From: CAZVAO01 sp964625175
Lineage (GTDB): Bacteria; Bacillota; UBA994; PWPR01
Direction of reading: 5' to 3'
Length of the DNA: 15,304 nucleotides
Assembly (NCBI GenBank): GCA_964625175.1
Contig: CAZVAO010000055.1
Coordinates: 1-15,304, forward strand
The notes beneath the pieces are model-generated. The model saw nothing but the letters and a program-made list of their open reading frames with translations. It was not told where the DNA came from and searched no databases. Below, piece after piece: positions 7,366-13,983 of the stretch; positions within the stretch are counted from its first letter, which is position 1, and the number at the start of each line of letters is the position of its first letter. The position numbers and the translations under genes are program-made.

Positions 7366-10300
7366 TTAGCGGATATCGTCACGCGGACGAATAATCTGAC
7401 TGAGTTTAGCAATACGTTCCGCAGTTGTCATTTCTCTCTCTTCAGTTTCCTCATCCGCTTCTGAATCTTGCTCAGCATCTGATTCGGAAAGTGAACGGAG
7501 AAGTTTTCCTAAGATGGACGGTCCGTCATCGATATGATCTACATCGATTTGTTCCTCGTCGTCAACGTAAGAAAGCATTTCATCATCAGCTACATCTGCA
7601 ATGATTTGATTCGGGTTTTCTTCAACATCTAAAAATACTTCTTCATTACTTGGCGATACTTCAAATGGAATATCATATTCTTCTAATGCTATATTTTCAG
7701 CATCGATTGCTTCTTCACCAGCCAGTATTCTAACATCCAAGCTAAGACTCTGCATCTCTTTAATGAGGACCTTGAATGATTCGGGAATACCTGGTTCAGG
7801 AATATTCTCACCTTTAACAATTGCCTCATATGTTTTTACACGACCAATCACATCATCTGATTTCACCGTTAACATCTCCTGCAACGTATAGGCTGCACCA
7901 TATGCTTCAAGTGCCCATACTTCCATCTCACCAAAGCGTTGTCCACCAAATTGAGCTTTACCACCCAATGGTTGCTGCGTAACTAAGGAATAAGGTCCTG
8001 TAGAACGTGCGTGAATCTTATCCGCTACTAAGTGGAAGAGTTTCAACATATAAATTTGGCCAACCGTAACTGGGTTGGAAAAAGCTTTACCGGTTTGACC
8101 ATCATAAAGCGTTGTTTTGCCGGTTTCTGGCAACCCTGCCCTACGAAGCCATTCGCGAATTTGTACCTCAGTCGCCCCATCAAACACCGGTGTGGCAACT
8201 TTTAATCCTAATTCACTTGCAGCCCAGCCGATATGTGTCTCGAAAATCTGTCCGATATTCATTCGGGAAGGGATTCCAAGAGGCGTTAAAATAATATCCA
8301 ACGGGCGACCATCCGGCAAGAATGGCATGTCTTCTTCTGGGACAATCCGTGCTACAATTCCTTTATTTCCATGGCGCCCAGCCATTTTGTCACCAACAGA
8401 GATTTTGCGTTTCTTCGCAACATACACCCTCACTAACTGACTAACGCCTGGTGGCAACTCGTCACCATTCGCCTTAGTAAAGATATTTACGTCAACAACA
8501 ATACCCGTCGTGCCATGCGGAACCTTGGTTGATGTATCGCGAACTTCTCGCGCTTTCTCACCAAAGATTGCTCTCAACAGACGCTCTTCCGCCGTTAATT
8601 CCGTTTCGCCCTTAGGCGTAACTTTACCAATCAAGATATCGCCCGATTTTACTTCTGCACCGATACGCACGATTCCGCGCTCATCCAAGTCCTTCAGAGC
8701 ATCTTCACCGACATTGGGTATGTCGCGTGTAATCTCTTCAGGTCCTAATTTAGTATCACGCGCTTCACCTTCATACTCTTCAATATGAAGTGAAGTTAAT
8801 GAATCCTGCTTGACAACATTTTCATTGATAATAATTGCGTCCTCATAGTTGTAGCCATTCCAGTTAAGGAATCCTACTAACATATTGCGACCAAGTGCTA
8901 ACTCACCGTTATCTACCGATGAACCATCTGCAATAATGTCGCCAATCGCGATTTCCTCACTAGGCTTTACCAATGGACGTTGGTTAATGCAAGTCCCTTG
9001 ATTTGATCGCTCAAACTTATGTAAATTATAAATATCGGTCTCGTTGTCTGGGGTCGTGATTTCAATGCGGCGACCCGACACATAGGATACTCGCCCTGAT
9101 CGCTTAGCAATCACGACGTGACCAGAGTCTAGTGCTGCCTTATGCTCCATGCCTGTGCCCACAATAGGCGCCTGGGGACGTAAGAGCGGAACGGCCTGTT
9201 TCTGCATATTTGCTCCCATCAAGGCACGGTTGGCATCATCATTCTCAAGAAATGGAATCAATGCAGTGGCAATACTAAAAATCTGTTTAGGTGAGACGTC
9301 AATAAAATCAACCTGCTCTGGGCTTACTGCTCGTACATCATGGTCAACCCTTACAGGACACTGTTCATCAAGAATGCGTCCTTCAGCATCAATGTCGAGA
9401 TTAGACTGTCCAAAGTAGTAGCCCTCTTCTTCATCCGCTGTAAAATAGCGGATTTCATCGGTAACTCTACCTGTAACCTTATCAACTACTCGATATGGTG
9501 TCTGCATAAAACCAAATTCATTGATCTGCGTATACGTTCCAAGTCGTCCTATCAAACCAATATTCGGACCCTCTGGCGTTTCAATAGGACAAATCCGACC
9601 GAAATGGGAGTGATGTACGTCACGCACATCAAAACTTGCTCGATCTCGATTCAATCCACCAGGCCCTAAAGCACTTAGGGTACGTTTGTGGGATAACTCA
9701 GACAAAGGATTTGTTTGATCCATAAACTGACTCAATTGGCTACTACCAAAGAATTCTTTAACCTTGGCAACAACCGGCCGAATATTGATCAATGCCTGTG
9801 GGGTGATTGACTCCGTATCCTGAATTGTCATTCTTTCGCGCACAACACGTTCCATGCGCGAAAGGCCCGTACGGAACTCATTCTGTAAAAGCTCCCCTAC
9901 ACACCGCAAACGACGGTTTCCAAGGTGATCAATATCATCAAAATTGCCAACCCCATCCAAGAGGTTAAATACATAACTAATACTGGCAATGATGTCTTCT
10001 TTTGTTAGACATTTTACATCATTCTTATAATAATCTGTGCTTATGACAACGGTTTCACCCGATTCAAGCTCAACCACCGTACCGCTAAGGCTGGAAATAT
10101 GTCTCTTCAGTTTTTTTAAGCAATCCCCATCAATATAAGTATTAGCAGGAAAGATAACAGACTTTTTAAGCTGGATGGCAGATAAAATGGTTTGGTTAAT
10201 GAGCTTTTCGTCCCAAGTAACCTTCTTGTATCCATTACCAATAACATTAATCACACGGCCGTCTTCCAATTTGATTCCGACACTATTAATCCCCGCCAAT

Positions 10301-11331
10301 TTCAGGCGCTGAATATCGACTTCAGTGATCGCTTGATTGGCTTGAACCAATACCTCACCTTTAGCAATTAATAATTGCCCGATTTGGCGGATGACCTCAC
10401 CAGTCTCTTTATTTATTTCTGTCGTTGGCGCATAGATATTCTCATCGGCTACAATATTAGTGGCTGAAATACGGCCCCTGAGACGGTGGTCAAAGCTAAG
10501 TTTCTTATTAAATTTATAGCGACCAACTTTGGCCAAATCATAGCGCTTTTCTTGGAAAAACATTGATTTAATCATTGCCTGCGATGCCTCTTCAGTCGGT
10601 GGCTCGCCCGGTCTGATCTTGCGGTAAATCTCAATTAAACCTTCACTGGTCTTGCTTGTATTATCCTTCTCGATGGTGGCCCCGACCTGAGCACCTTCAC
10701 CCAGAAGCGTATAAATCTCAGCATTCTCGCCGTAACCAAGCGCTCTTAAAAAGACCGTTACAGGCACTTTGCGACTACGATCGACACGTACATACACGAC
10801 GCCGCGTTTATCATAGCTGTATTCAATCCAGGCACCACGATTAGGAATCACCTTTGCTTCAATCAAACGATTGTGATCCTTATCCGGCTTAATTTTATAG
10901 TATGCACCTGGAGATCTCACTAACTGACTGACAATGACACGTTCCGCTCCGTTATAAATAAAGGTTCCTTTTTCGGTCATTATCGGGAAATCTCCCATAA
11001 AGACTTCTTGTTCTTTCACTTCCCCGGTTTCTTTATTATGCAACCGAACCTTTGCACGCAAAGGTCGCGAAAAGGTTACATCCCTTTCGCGTGATTCATC
11101 AACAGAGTATTTGGGTTCTGCAAAATAGTAATCGAGAAGCTCTAGTGATAAATTCCCCGTGAAGTCCTGAATGGGAGAAATCCCATCAAAAGCCTCACGC
11201 AATCCCACTTCTTCAAACCATCGATACGACTCGCGTTGAATCTCAATTAAGTCCGGCATTTCCAAGACTTCATTTGTGCGAGCAAAAGAATCACGAACTG
11301 TGCGTCCAAGTTTCACCTTTTGGGTCGACAT
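7366..11331 (-). CDS. rpoB: DNA-directed RNA polymerase subunit beta
   Basis: Beta forms one pincer of RNA polymerase and the rifampicin pocket. The open frame extends upstream, but the start is the ATG at 11329-11331 (1321 residues, MSTQKVKLGR). It has AAGGGGTGA nine bases upstream and matches the usual N-terminus; upstream TTG and ATG candidates lack ribosome binding sites. Landmarks are EVLEMPDLIEIQ (about 21-32), the rifampicin region GSSQLSQFMDQTNPLSELSH (529-548), PIETPEGPNIGLI (582-594), GDKMAGRHGNKG (980-991) and GGQRFGEMEVWALEA (1129-1143). The protein is clearly longer than B. subtilis RpoB, for two reasons: a duplicated module in the beta lobe (about 326-451) and a 118-residue acidic tail after LSLDVRIL. 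Position 551, equivalent to E. coli Arg 529, is Thr. It has its own promoter, a structured leader, and rpoC downstream. Confidence 0.98.
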   Translation of the reverse strand: MSTQKVKLGRTVRDSFARTNEVLEMPDLIEIQRESYRWFEEVGLREAFDGISPIQDFTGNLSLELLDYYFAEPKYSVDESRERDVTFSRPLRAKVRLHNKETGEVKEQEVFMGDFPIMTEKGTFIYNGAERVIVSQLVRSPGAYYKIKPDKDHNRLIEAKVIPNRGAWIEYSYDKRGVVYVRVDRSRKVPVTVFLRALGYGENAEIYTLLGEGAQVGATIEKDNTSKTSEGLIEIYRKIRPGEPPTEEASQAMIKSMFFQEKRYDLAKVGRYKFNKKLSFDHRLRGRISATNIVADENIYAPTTEINKETGEVIRQIGQLLIAKGEVLVQANQAITEVDIQRLKLAGINSVGIKLEDGRVINVIGNGYKKVTWDEKLINQTILSAIQLKKSVIFPANTYIDGDCLKKLKRHISSLSGTVVELESGETVVISTDYYKNDVKCLTKEDIIASISYVFNLLDGVGNFDDIDHLGNRRLRCVGELLQNEFRTGLSRMERVVRERMTIQDTESITPQALINIRPVVAKVKEFFGSSQLSQFMDQTNPLSELSHKRTLSALGPGGLNRDRASFDVRDVHHSHFGRICPIETPEGPNIGLIGRLGTYTQINEFGFMQTPYRVVDKVTGRVTDEIRYFTADEEEGYYFGQSNLDIDAEGRILDEQCPVRVDHDVRAVSPEQVDFIDVSPKQIFSIATALIPFLENDDANRALMGANMQKQAVPLLRPQAPIVGTGMEHKAALDSGHVVIAKRSGRVSYVSGRRIEITTPDNETDIYNLHKFERSNQGTCINQRPLVKPSEEIAIGDIIADGSSVDNGELALGRNMLVGFLNWNGYNYEDAIIINENVVKQDSLTSLHIEEYEGEARDTKLGPEEITRDIPNVGEDALKDLDERGIVRIGAEVKSGDILIGKVTPKGETELTAEERLLRAIFGEKAREVRDTSTKVPHGTTGIVVDVNIFTKANGDELPPGVSQLVRVYVAKKRKISVGDKMAGRHGNKGIVARIVPEEDMPFLPDGRPLDIILTPLGIPSRMNIGQIFETHIGWAASELGLKVATPVFDGATEVQIREWLRRAGLPETGKTTLYDGQTGKAFSNPVTVGQIYMLKLFHLVADKIHARSTGPYSLVTQQPLGGKAQFGGQRFGEMEVWALEAYGAAYTLQEMLTVKSDDVIGRVKTYEAIVKGENIPEPGIPESFKVLIKEMQSLSLDVRILAGEEAIDAENIALEEYDIPFEVSPSNEEVFLDVEENPNQIIADVADDEMLSYVDDEEQIDVDHIDDGPSILGKLLRSLSESDAEQDSEADEETEEREMTTAERIAKLSQIIRPRDDIR
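9979..10356 (-). repeat. Tandem duplication within rpoB (beta lobe), seen at protein level
   Basis: Residues 326-386 and 391-451 of RpoB align over their whole length at an offset of 65-68. Both have the pattern V-[LI]-x-x-AN-x-x-I-x4-[IL]-x-x-LK. Examples are QANQAITEVDIQRLK at 330-344 and PANTYIDGDCLKKLK at 395-409. Both then have L-E-[DS]-G, a YK pair and a closing I-x-x-(S/A)I helix. B. subtilis RpoB, as I remember it, has one copy ending VINVIGN and then goes directly to the helix IISSISY. The DNA copies are strongly diverged, so the event is old. Confidence 0.65.
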
Positions 11332-11374
11332 ATAGATCTTCACCCCTTGGTTCATTTTAGCATATAGCAAATAA

Positions 11375-11473
11375 AGCGAAAAACGGTGCCTACACGAACA
11401 AGTCCTCAACCCCGAAATGGGGCCAAATCAACGCAAAGCGGCAATTATTGCATGTGTTAGTACCTTTTTCGCT
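11375..11473 (-). promoter_or_regulatory. Structured leader of the rpoB-rpoC mRNA
   Basis: The leader between the rpoB promoter and its ribosome binding site can be closed by a long interrupted stem. AGCGAAAAA (11465-11473) pairs with TTTTTCGCT (11375-11383). This continues through GGT/ACC, CTA/TAG and CAC/GTG with single-base bulges and a one-by-two internal loop, 18 pairs in all. Inside are small hairpins: GCAA/TTGC, CGC/GCG and the stronger CCCC-ATTTC-GGGG. The element starts about 20 bases after the predicted transcript start and ends about 30 bases before the Shine-Dalgarno. No known riboswitch class was recognised. Confidence 0.5.
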
Positions 11474-11499
11474 AAATTAAACATTCATAGCAGTATACA

Positions 11500-11528
11500 A
11501 GTATAGCATGGTGTTAGAACCATGTCAA
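11500..11528 (-). promoter_or_regulatory. Sigma-A type promoter of rpoB-rpoC (PrpoB)
   Basis: A perfect -35 TTGACA (11523-11528) and a -10 TATACT (11500-11505) lie 17 bases apart, with a TG extended -10. A dyad CATGGT-N6-ACCATG (11507-11524) fills the spacer. Transcription should start near 11493, giving a leader of about 160 bases. A second TATACT follows at 11492-11497 but has no -35 at a proper distance. Confidence 0.9.
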
Positions 11529-11606
11529 CAATGATTGTGACATTATCAGTAACAGAATGTGCCTAACTGAAAAGCGTTACCCACCGAGCTACTTATGTGA
11601 TCAGCG

Positions 11607-11648
11607 GTATAAAAAAGAGGACCACACCAAAAGATGCAGCCCTCTCTT
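11607..11648 (-). terminator. Intrinsic terminator after rplL
   Basis: AAGAGAGG pairs with CCTCTTTT (one G-U), and the stem continues inward with several G-U pairs to a TTTT loop at 11629-11632. It is followed by a run of six T. It begins 15 bases after the rplL stop and precedes the rpoB promoter. It probably sets the ribosomal-protein to polymerase ratio, the role of the rplL-rpoB attenuator in E. coli. Confidence 0.85.
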
Positions 11649-11663
11649 AATTGAGAAATAAAA

Positions 11664-12029
11664 CTACTTAAGCTCTACTTCAGCGCCAGCTTCTTCAAGT
11701 TGGGCTTTAAAAGCTTCGGCTTCTTCTTTGCTAACAGCCTCTTTGATTACGGATGGGCATTCATCAACTAATTTCTTAGCGTCAACAAGACCAACACCTG
11801 TAATAGCACGAACAACTTTAACAACACCAATTTTCTTAGCGCCGTAGCTTTTAAGAACGACATCAAATTCTGTTTGCTCAACGACTTCTTCAACTACAGC
11901 ACCAGGCATAGCCATAGCCATAGGAGCAGAAGCAGAAACACCAAAGATTTCTTCCATTTCACTTACTAGTTCAGATAACTCTAGCACCGTCATACTTTTA
12001 ATAGCTTCAATAATTTGTTCTTTATTCAT
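11664..12029 (-). CDS. rplL: 50S ribosomal protein L7/L12
   Basis: L12 is the multicopy stalk protein that recruits translation GTPases. The 121-residue protein has an N-terminal dimerisation domain (about 1-35), which binds L10. A short Ala/Met/Pro-rich hinge follows (SASAPMAMAMPGAV, about 32-45). The C-terminal domain contains TEFDVVLKSYGAKKIGVVKV and ends EEAGAEVELK. These are family hallmarks. The ATG at 12027-12029 has AGGAGG six bases upstream. It lies 23 bases after rplJ, in the L10-controlled unit, and is followed at once by an intrinsic terminator. No extra start or stronger Shine-Dalgarno is visible that would by itself explain the stoichiometric excess of L12 over L10. Confidence 0.98.
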   Translation of the reverse strand: MNKEQIIEAIKSMTVLELSELVSEMEEIFGVSASAPMAMAMPGAVVEEVVEQTEFDVVLKSYGAKKIGVVKVVRAITGVGLVDAKKLVDECPSVIKEAVSKEEAEAFKAQLEEAGAEVELK

Positions 12030-12052
12030 GATAAGCCTCCTGATTTTTCTTG

Positions 12053-12583
12053 TTATGCTTGTTCTTTTTGTTCTCGAACAGCATTTAATGCATATACAAA
12101 ACTGGCGATGATGCCATTAGATGCCCGTACAAACCCAGTGATTGGTGCCTGCATAGTTGCCAAAACAGTTGCTAACAATACTTCGCGTGACGGTAAATCA
12201 GCTAACGCCTTAACGCCGTTAAAATCTAAATACTTGCCTTCCAAAACACCTGCCTTAATCGTTGGCAGTTTATTAGCTTGTTTTTTATTGAACTCACTAA
12301 TAATCTTGGCAGCAGTCACGGGATCTCCATAACTAAAAGCAATAGCAGTAGGTCCCTGCAGTGAATCAAATACATCTTCAACATTCATACCTTCTAAAGC
12401 ACGCTTTACTAATGTATTTTTCAAAACTCTGTATTCTACACCAGCATCACGTAATTGCTTGCGCAATTCAGTCATATCTGCAACATTGATCCCTCGATAA
12501 TCCGTTAAAATTGCAGACTGTGCTCGCTCAAAACGATCTCGGATTTCATTTACTTGTACTTGCTTCGCTTCACGCATTCCCAC
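12053..12583 (-). CDS. rplJ: 50S ribosomal protein L10
   Basis: L10 anchors L12 dimers to 23S rRNA at the stalk base and, as the L10-L12 complex, represses its own mRNA. The 176-residue length is normal. Conserved features are the segment AILTDYRGINVADMTELRKQ, then LRDAGVEYRVLKNTLVKRAL, and GPTAIAFSYGDPVTAAK. The C-terminal helix that binds L12 follows RASNGIIASFVYALNAVREQ. I take the GTG at 12581-12583 as the start because AGGAGG lies seven bases upstream. An in-frame ATG two codons on is 13 bases away. An out-of-frame ATG overlaps the GTG as ATGTG and would encode only 11 residues. The gene is preceded by its own promoter and an L10 leader. Confidence 0.96.
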   Translation of the reverse strand: MGMREAKQVQVNEIRDRFERAQSAILTDYRGINVADMTELRKQLRDAGVEYRVLKNTLVKRALEGMNVEDVFDSLQGPTAIAFSYGDPVTAAKIISEFNKKQANKLPTIKAGVLEGKYLDFNGVKALADLPSREVLLATVLATMQAPITGFVRASNGIIASFVYALNAVREQKEQA

Positions 12584-12597
12584 ATTTCCACCTCCTT

Positions 12598-12633
12598 AAA
12601 ACAAATAACCAGCCCTCTAGACAAGGGCTGGTT
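12598..12633 (-). terminator. Attenuator hairpin of the L10 leader
   Basis: A perfect 10-bp stem AACCAGCCCT/AGGGCTGGTT with a seven-base loop (12607-12633) is followed by ATTTGTTTT, 15 bases before the rplJ start. Its position inside a leader and directly before a coding gene marks it as a conditional terminator. The pairing that would act as antiterminator was not identified. Confidence 0.85.
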
Positions 12634-12719
12634 TCAATAACGCAAAATATTTGCGATTATATTCTTACCATGCGCCTCGACAGGAAATTAAGCTCGTAAG
12701 CACCTGTTGTCTACAGCCA
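12598..12719 (-). ncRNA. L10 leader (cis-regulatory RNA binding L10-L12)
   Basis: The 5' leader of rplJ-rplL contains the conserved core GTAGACAACAGGTGC (about 12700-12714) and CCTGTCGAGG (12675-12684). These pair ACAGG with CCTGT around the small GCT/AGC hairpin, as in the Firmicutes L10 leader family. It is followed by an AT-rich linker and a strong intrinsic-terminator hairpin before the rplJ Shine-Dalgarno. Binding of L10-L12 would be expected to favour termination. The family match is from memory of the consensus. Confidence 0.88.
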
Positions 12720-12725
12720 AAAATG

Positions 12726-12754
12726 ATGATACTACAGTATCGTTAAGTTGTCAA
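12726..12754 (-). promoter_or_regulatory. Promoter of the L10 leader-rplJ-rplL unit
   Basis: TTGACA (12749-12754) and TATCAT (12726-12731) are separated by 17 bases. The -35 begins a few bases after the rplA stop codon. The -35 lies inside the palindrome TAAGTTGTCAACTTA (plus strand, 12744-12758). The -10 overlaps the palindrome GATACTACAGTATC (12728-12741). Transcription should start near 12719, the 5' end of the L10 leader. Confidence 0.8.
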
Positions 12755-12758
12755 CTTA

Positions 12759-13454
12759 TTATTCAGATGCTTTTTGAGTATTAACCTTAACGCCAGGGCC
12801 CATAGTTGAACTCACCGTCACACTGCGAACATATTGACCTTTGGCAGCCGCAGGACGCGCTCTCATCAATGCAGCCATAAGTGCCCGAAAGTTAATCATT
12901 AAATCTTCCAAAGAGAAAGATGCTTTGCCGATTGGAGCATGTACAATACCAGCACGCTCAACACGGTACTCAATTTTACCAGCTTTAAACTCTTTAACTG
13001 CTTCTGCAATATCGGCAGTTACTGTTCCAGCTTTAGGGTTGGGCATTAAACCACGTGGTCCTAAAACCCGACCTAATCGTCCTACAACACGCATCATGTC
13101 AGGTGTTGCTAAAACCAGGTCAAAATCCATCCAACCTTTTTGAATCTCAGCAGCGGTTTCCTCATCACCAATGATGTCGGCCCCTGCTTCTCTTGCAGCC
13201 TCTGCTAAATCATCTTTAGCAAAAACAAGTATTCTCACAGTACGACCTAACCCAGCAGGCATGGTAACAGCACCACGCACTTGTTGATCCGCATGGCGGG
13301 GATTAACCCCCAATTTCACAGCGATTTCAATGGTTTCATCAAATTTAGCAGTAGCACTTTTCTGAACTAATGCAAGGGCTTCATTTGGATCATAAAATTG
13401 ATTGCGCTCTATCAGCTCTTTAGCAGTTGTGTAACGTTTTCCTTGTTTAGCCAT
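12759..13454 (-). CDS. rplA: 50S ribosomal protein L1
   Basis: L1 forms the mobile stalk at the E site, assists release of deacylated tRNA, and represses its own mRNA. The 231-residue length is standard. It starts MAKQGKRYTTAKELI. Conserved stretches are DETIEIAVKLGVNPRHADQQ with RGAVTMPAGLG after it, VGRLGRVLGPRGLMPNPKAG (residues about 126-145), and the C-terminal GPGVKVNT. The ATG at 13452-13454 has AGGAGG seven bases upstream. That ribosome binding site is directly adjacent to a hairpin that imitates the 23S L1-binding site. The rplA stop abuts the promoter of the next unit, so this is probably the last gene of the rpmG-secE-nusG-rplK-rplA block. Confidence 0.98.
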   Translation of the reverse strand: MAKQGKRYTTAKELIERNQFYDPNEALALVQKSATAKFDETIEIAVKLGVNPRHADQQVRGAVTMPAGLGRTVRILVFAKDDLAEAAREAGADIIGDEETAAEIQKGWMDFDLVLATPDMMRVVGRLGRVLGPRGLMPNPKAGTVTADIAEAVKEFKAGKIEYRVERAGIVHAPIGKASFSLEDLMINFRALMAALMRARPAAAKGQYVRSVTVSSTMGPGVKVNTQKASE

Positions 13455-13468
13455 TTATTTACCTCCTA

Positions 13469-13508
13469 GTGGTATTAACGAGCGAACCCATTGGTTCAAC
13501 TCTCCCAC
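13469..13508 (-). promoter_or_regulatory. L1 operator in the rplK-rplA intergenic region (23S rRNA mimic)
   Basis: GTGG (13505-13508) pairs with CCAC (13469-13472) and GAG (13502-13504) pairs with CTC (13480-13482), leaving the one-sided loop GTTAATA (13473-13479). An inner hairpin GAACC-AATG-GGTTC caps the stem. GUGGGAG opposite an AUACCAC strand matches the helix 76-77 region of 23S rRNA that binds L1. The rplA Shine-Dalgarno starts one base after the stem, so bound L1 should block initiation. Confidence 0.82.
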
Positions 13509-13523
13509 GATTTTGCGAGCAAA

Positions 13524-13949
13524 TTACTCCTCTACAACAATTCCCATACTACGTGCAGTTCCTGCTATCATGCGCATAGCAGATTCGATATTAGCAGCGT
13601 TAAGATCAGGCATTTTTAGTTCTGCAATCTCTCTAACTTGCTGTTTCGTTACGGTTGCAACTTTAATGCGATTTGGTTCTCCTGAAGCAGACTCAAGACC
13701 ACAAGCTTTCTTTAATAAAACTGCAGCAGGTGGAGTTTTAGTAATAAAAGTAAAGCTTCTATCCGAATAAACTGTAATAACTACAGGGATAATCAAACCA
13801 TTGTCTTTTTGTGTACGCGCATTAAAGTCTTTACAAAATTGCATGATGTTGACACCAGCTTGACCTAACGCTGGACCTACGGGTGGAGCAGGGTTTGCTC
13901 TTCCAGCGGGAATTTGCAATTTAATAACGTTGATGACTTTCTTGGCCAT
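13524..13949 (-). CDS. rplK: 50S ribosomal protein L11
   Basis: L11 binds the GTPase-associated centre of 23S rRNA (helices 43-44), takes part in factor-dependent GTP hydrolysis and is required for RelA-type stringent sensing in bacteria that have it. It is the thiostrepton-binding neighbour. The 141-residue protein starts MAKKVINVIKLQIPAGRANP. It has the proline-rich N-terminal switch APPVGPALGQAGVNIMQFCK and the RNA-binding C-terminal domain with PDLNAANIESAMRMIAGTAR then SMG. The ATG at 13947-13949 has GGAGG six bases upstream. It follows nusG by 34 bases and precedes rplA by about 70, the latter gap holding the L1 operator. Confidence 0.98.
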   Translation of the reverse strand: MAKKVINVIKLQIPAGRANPAPPVGPALGQAGVNIMQFCKDFNARTQKDNGLIIPVVITVYSDRSFTFITKTPPAAVLLKKACGLESASGEPNRIKVATVTKQQVREIAELKMPDLNAANIESAMRMIAGTARSMGIVVEE

Positions 13950-13983
13950 GTGTGCACCTCCTCAATATAATTCTAATAAATTA

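Noticed and set aside
11332..11409. Upstream extension of rpoB (TTG or ATG starts)
   Set aside because: These starts lack a Shine-Dalgarno and their peptide does not resemble RpoB N-termini; they lie in the structured leader.
12015..12332. Plus-strand open frame of 105 codons
   Set aside because: It is antisense to rplJ and the start of rplL, with composition expected of a shadow frame.
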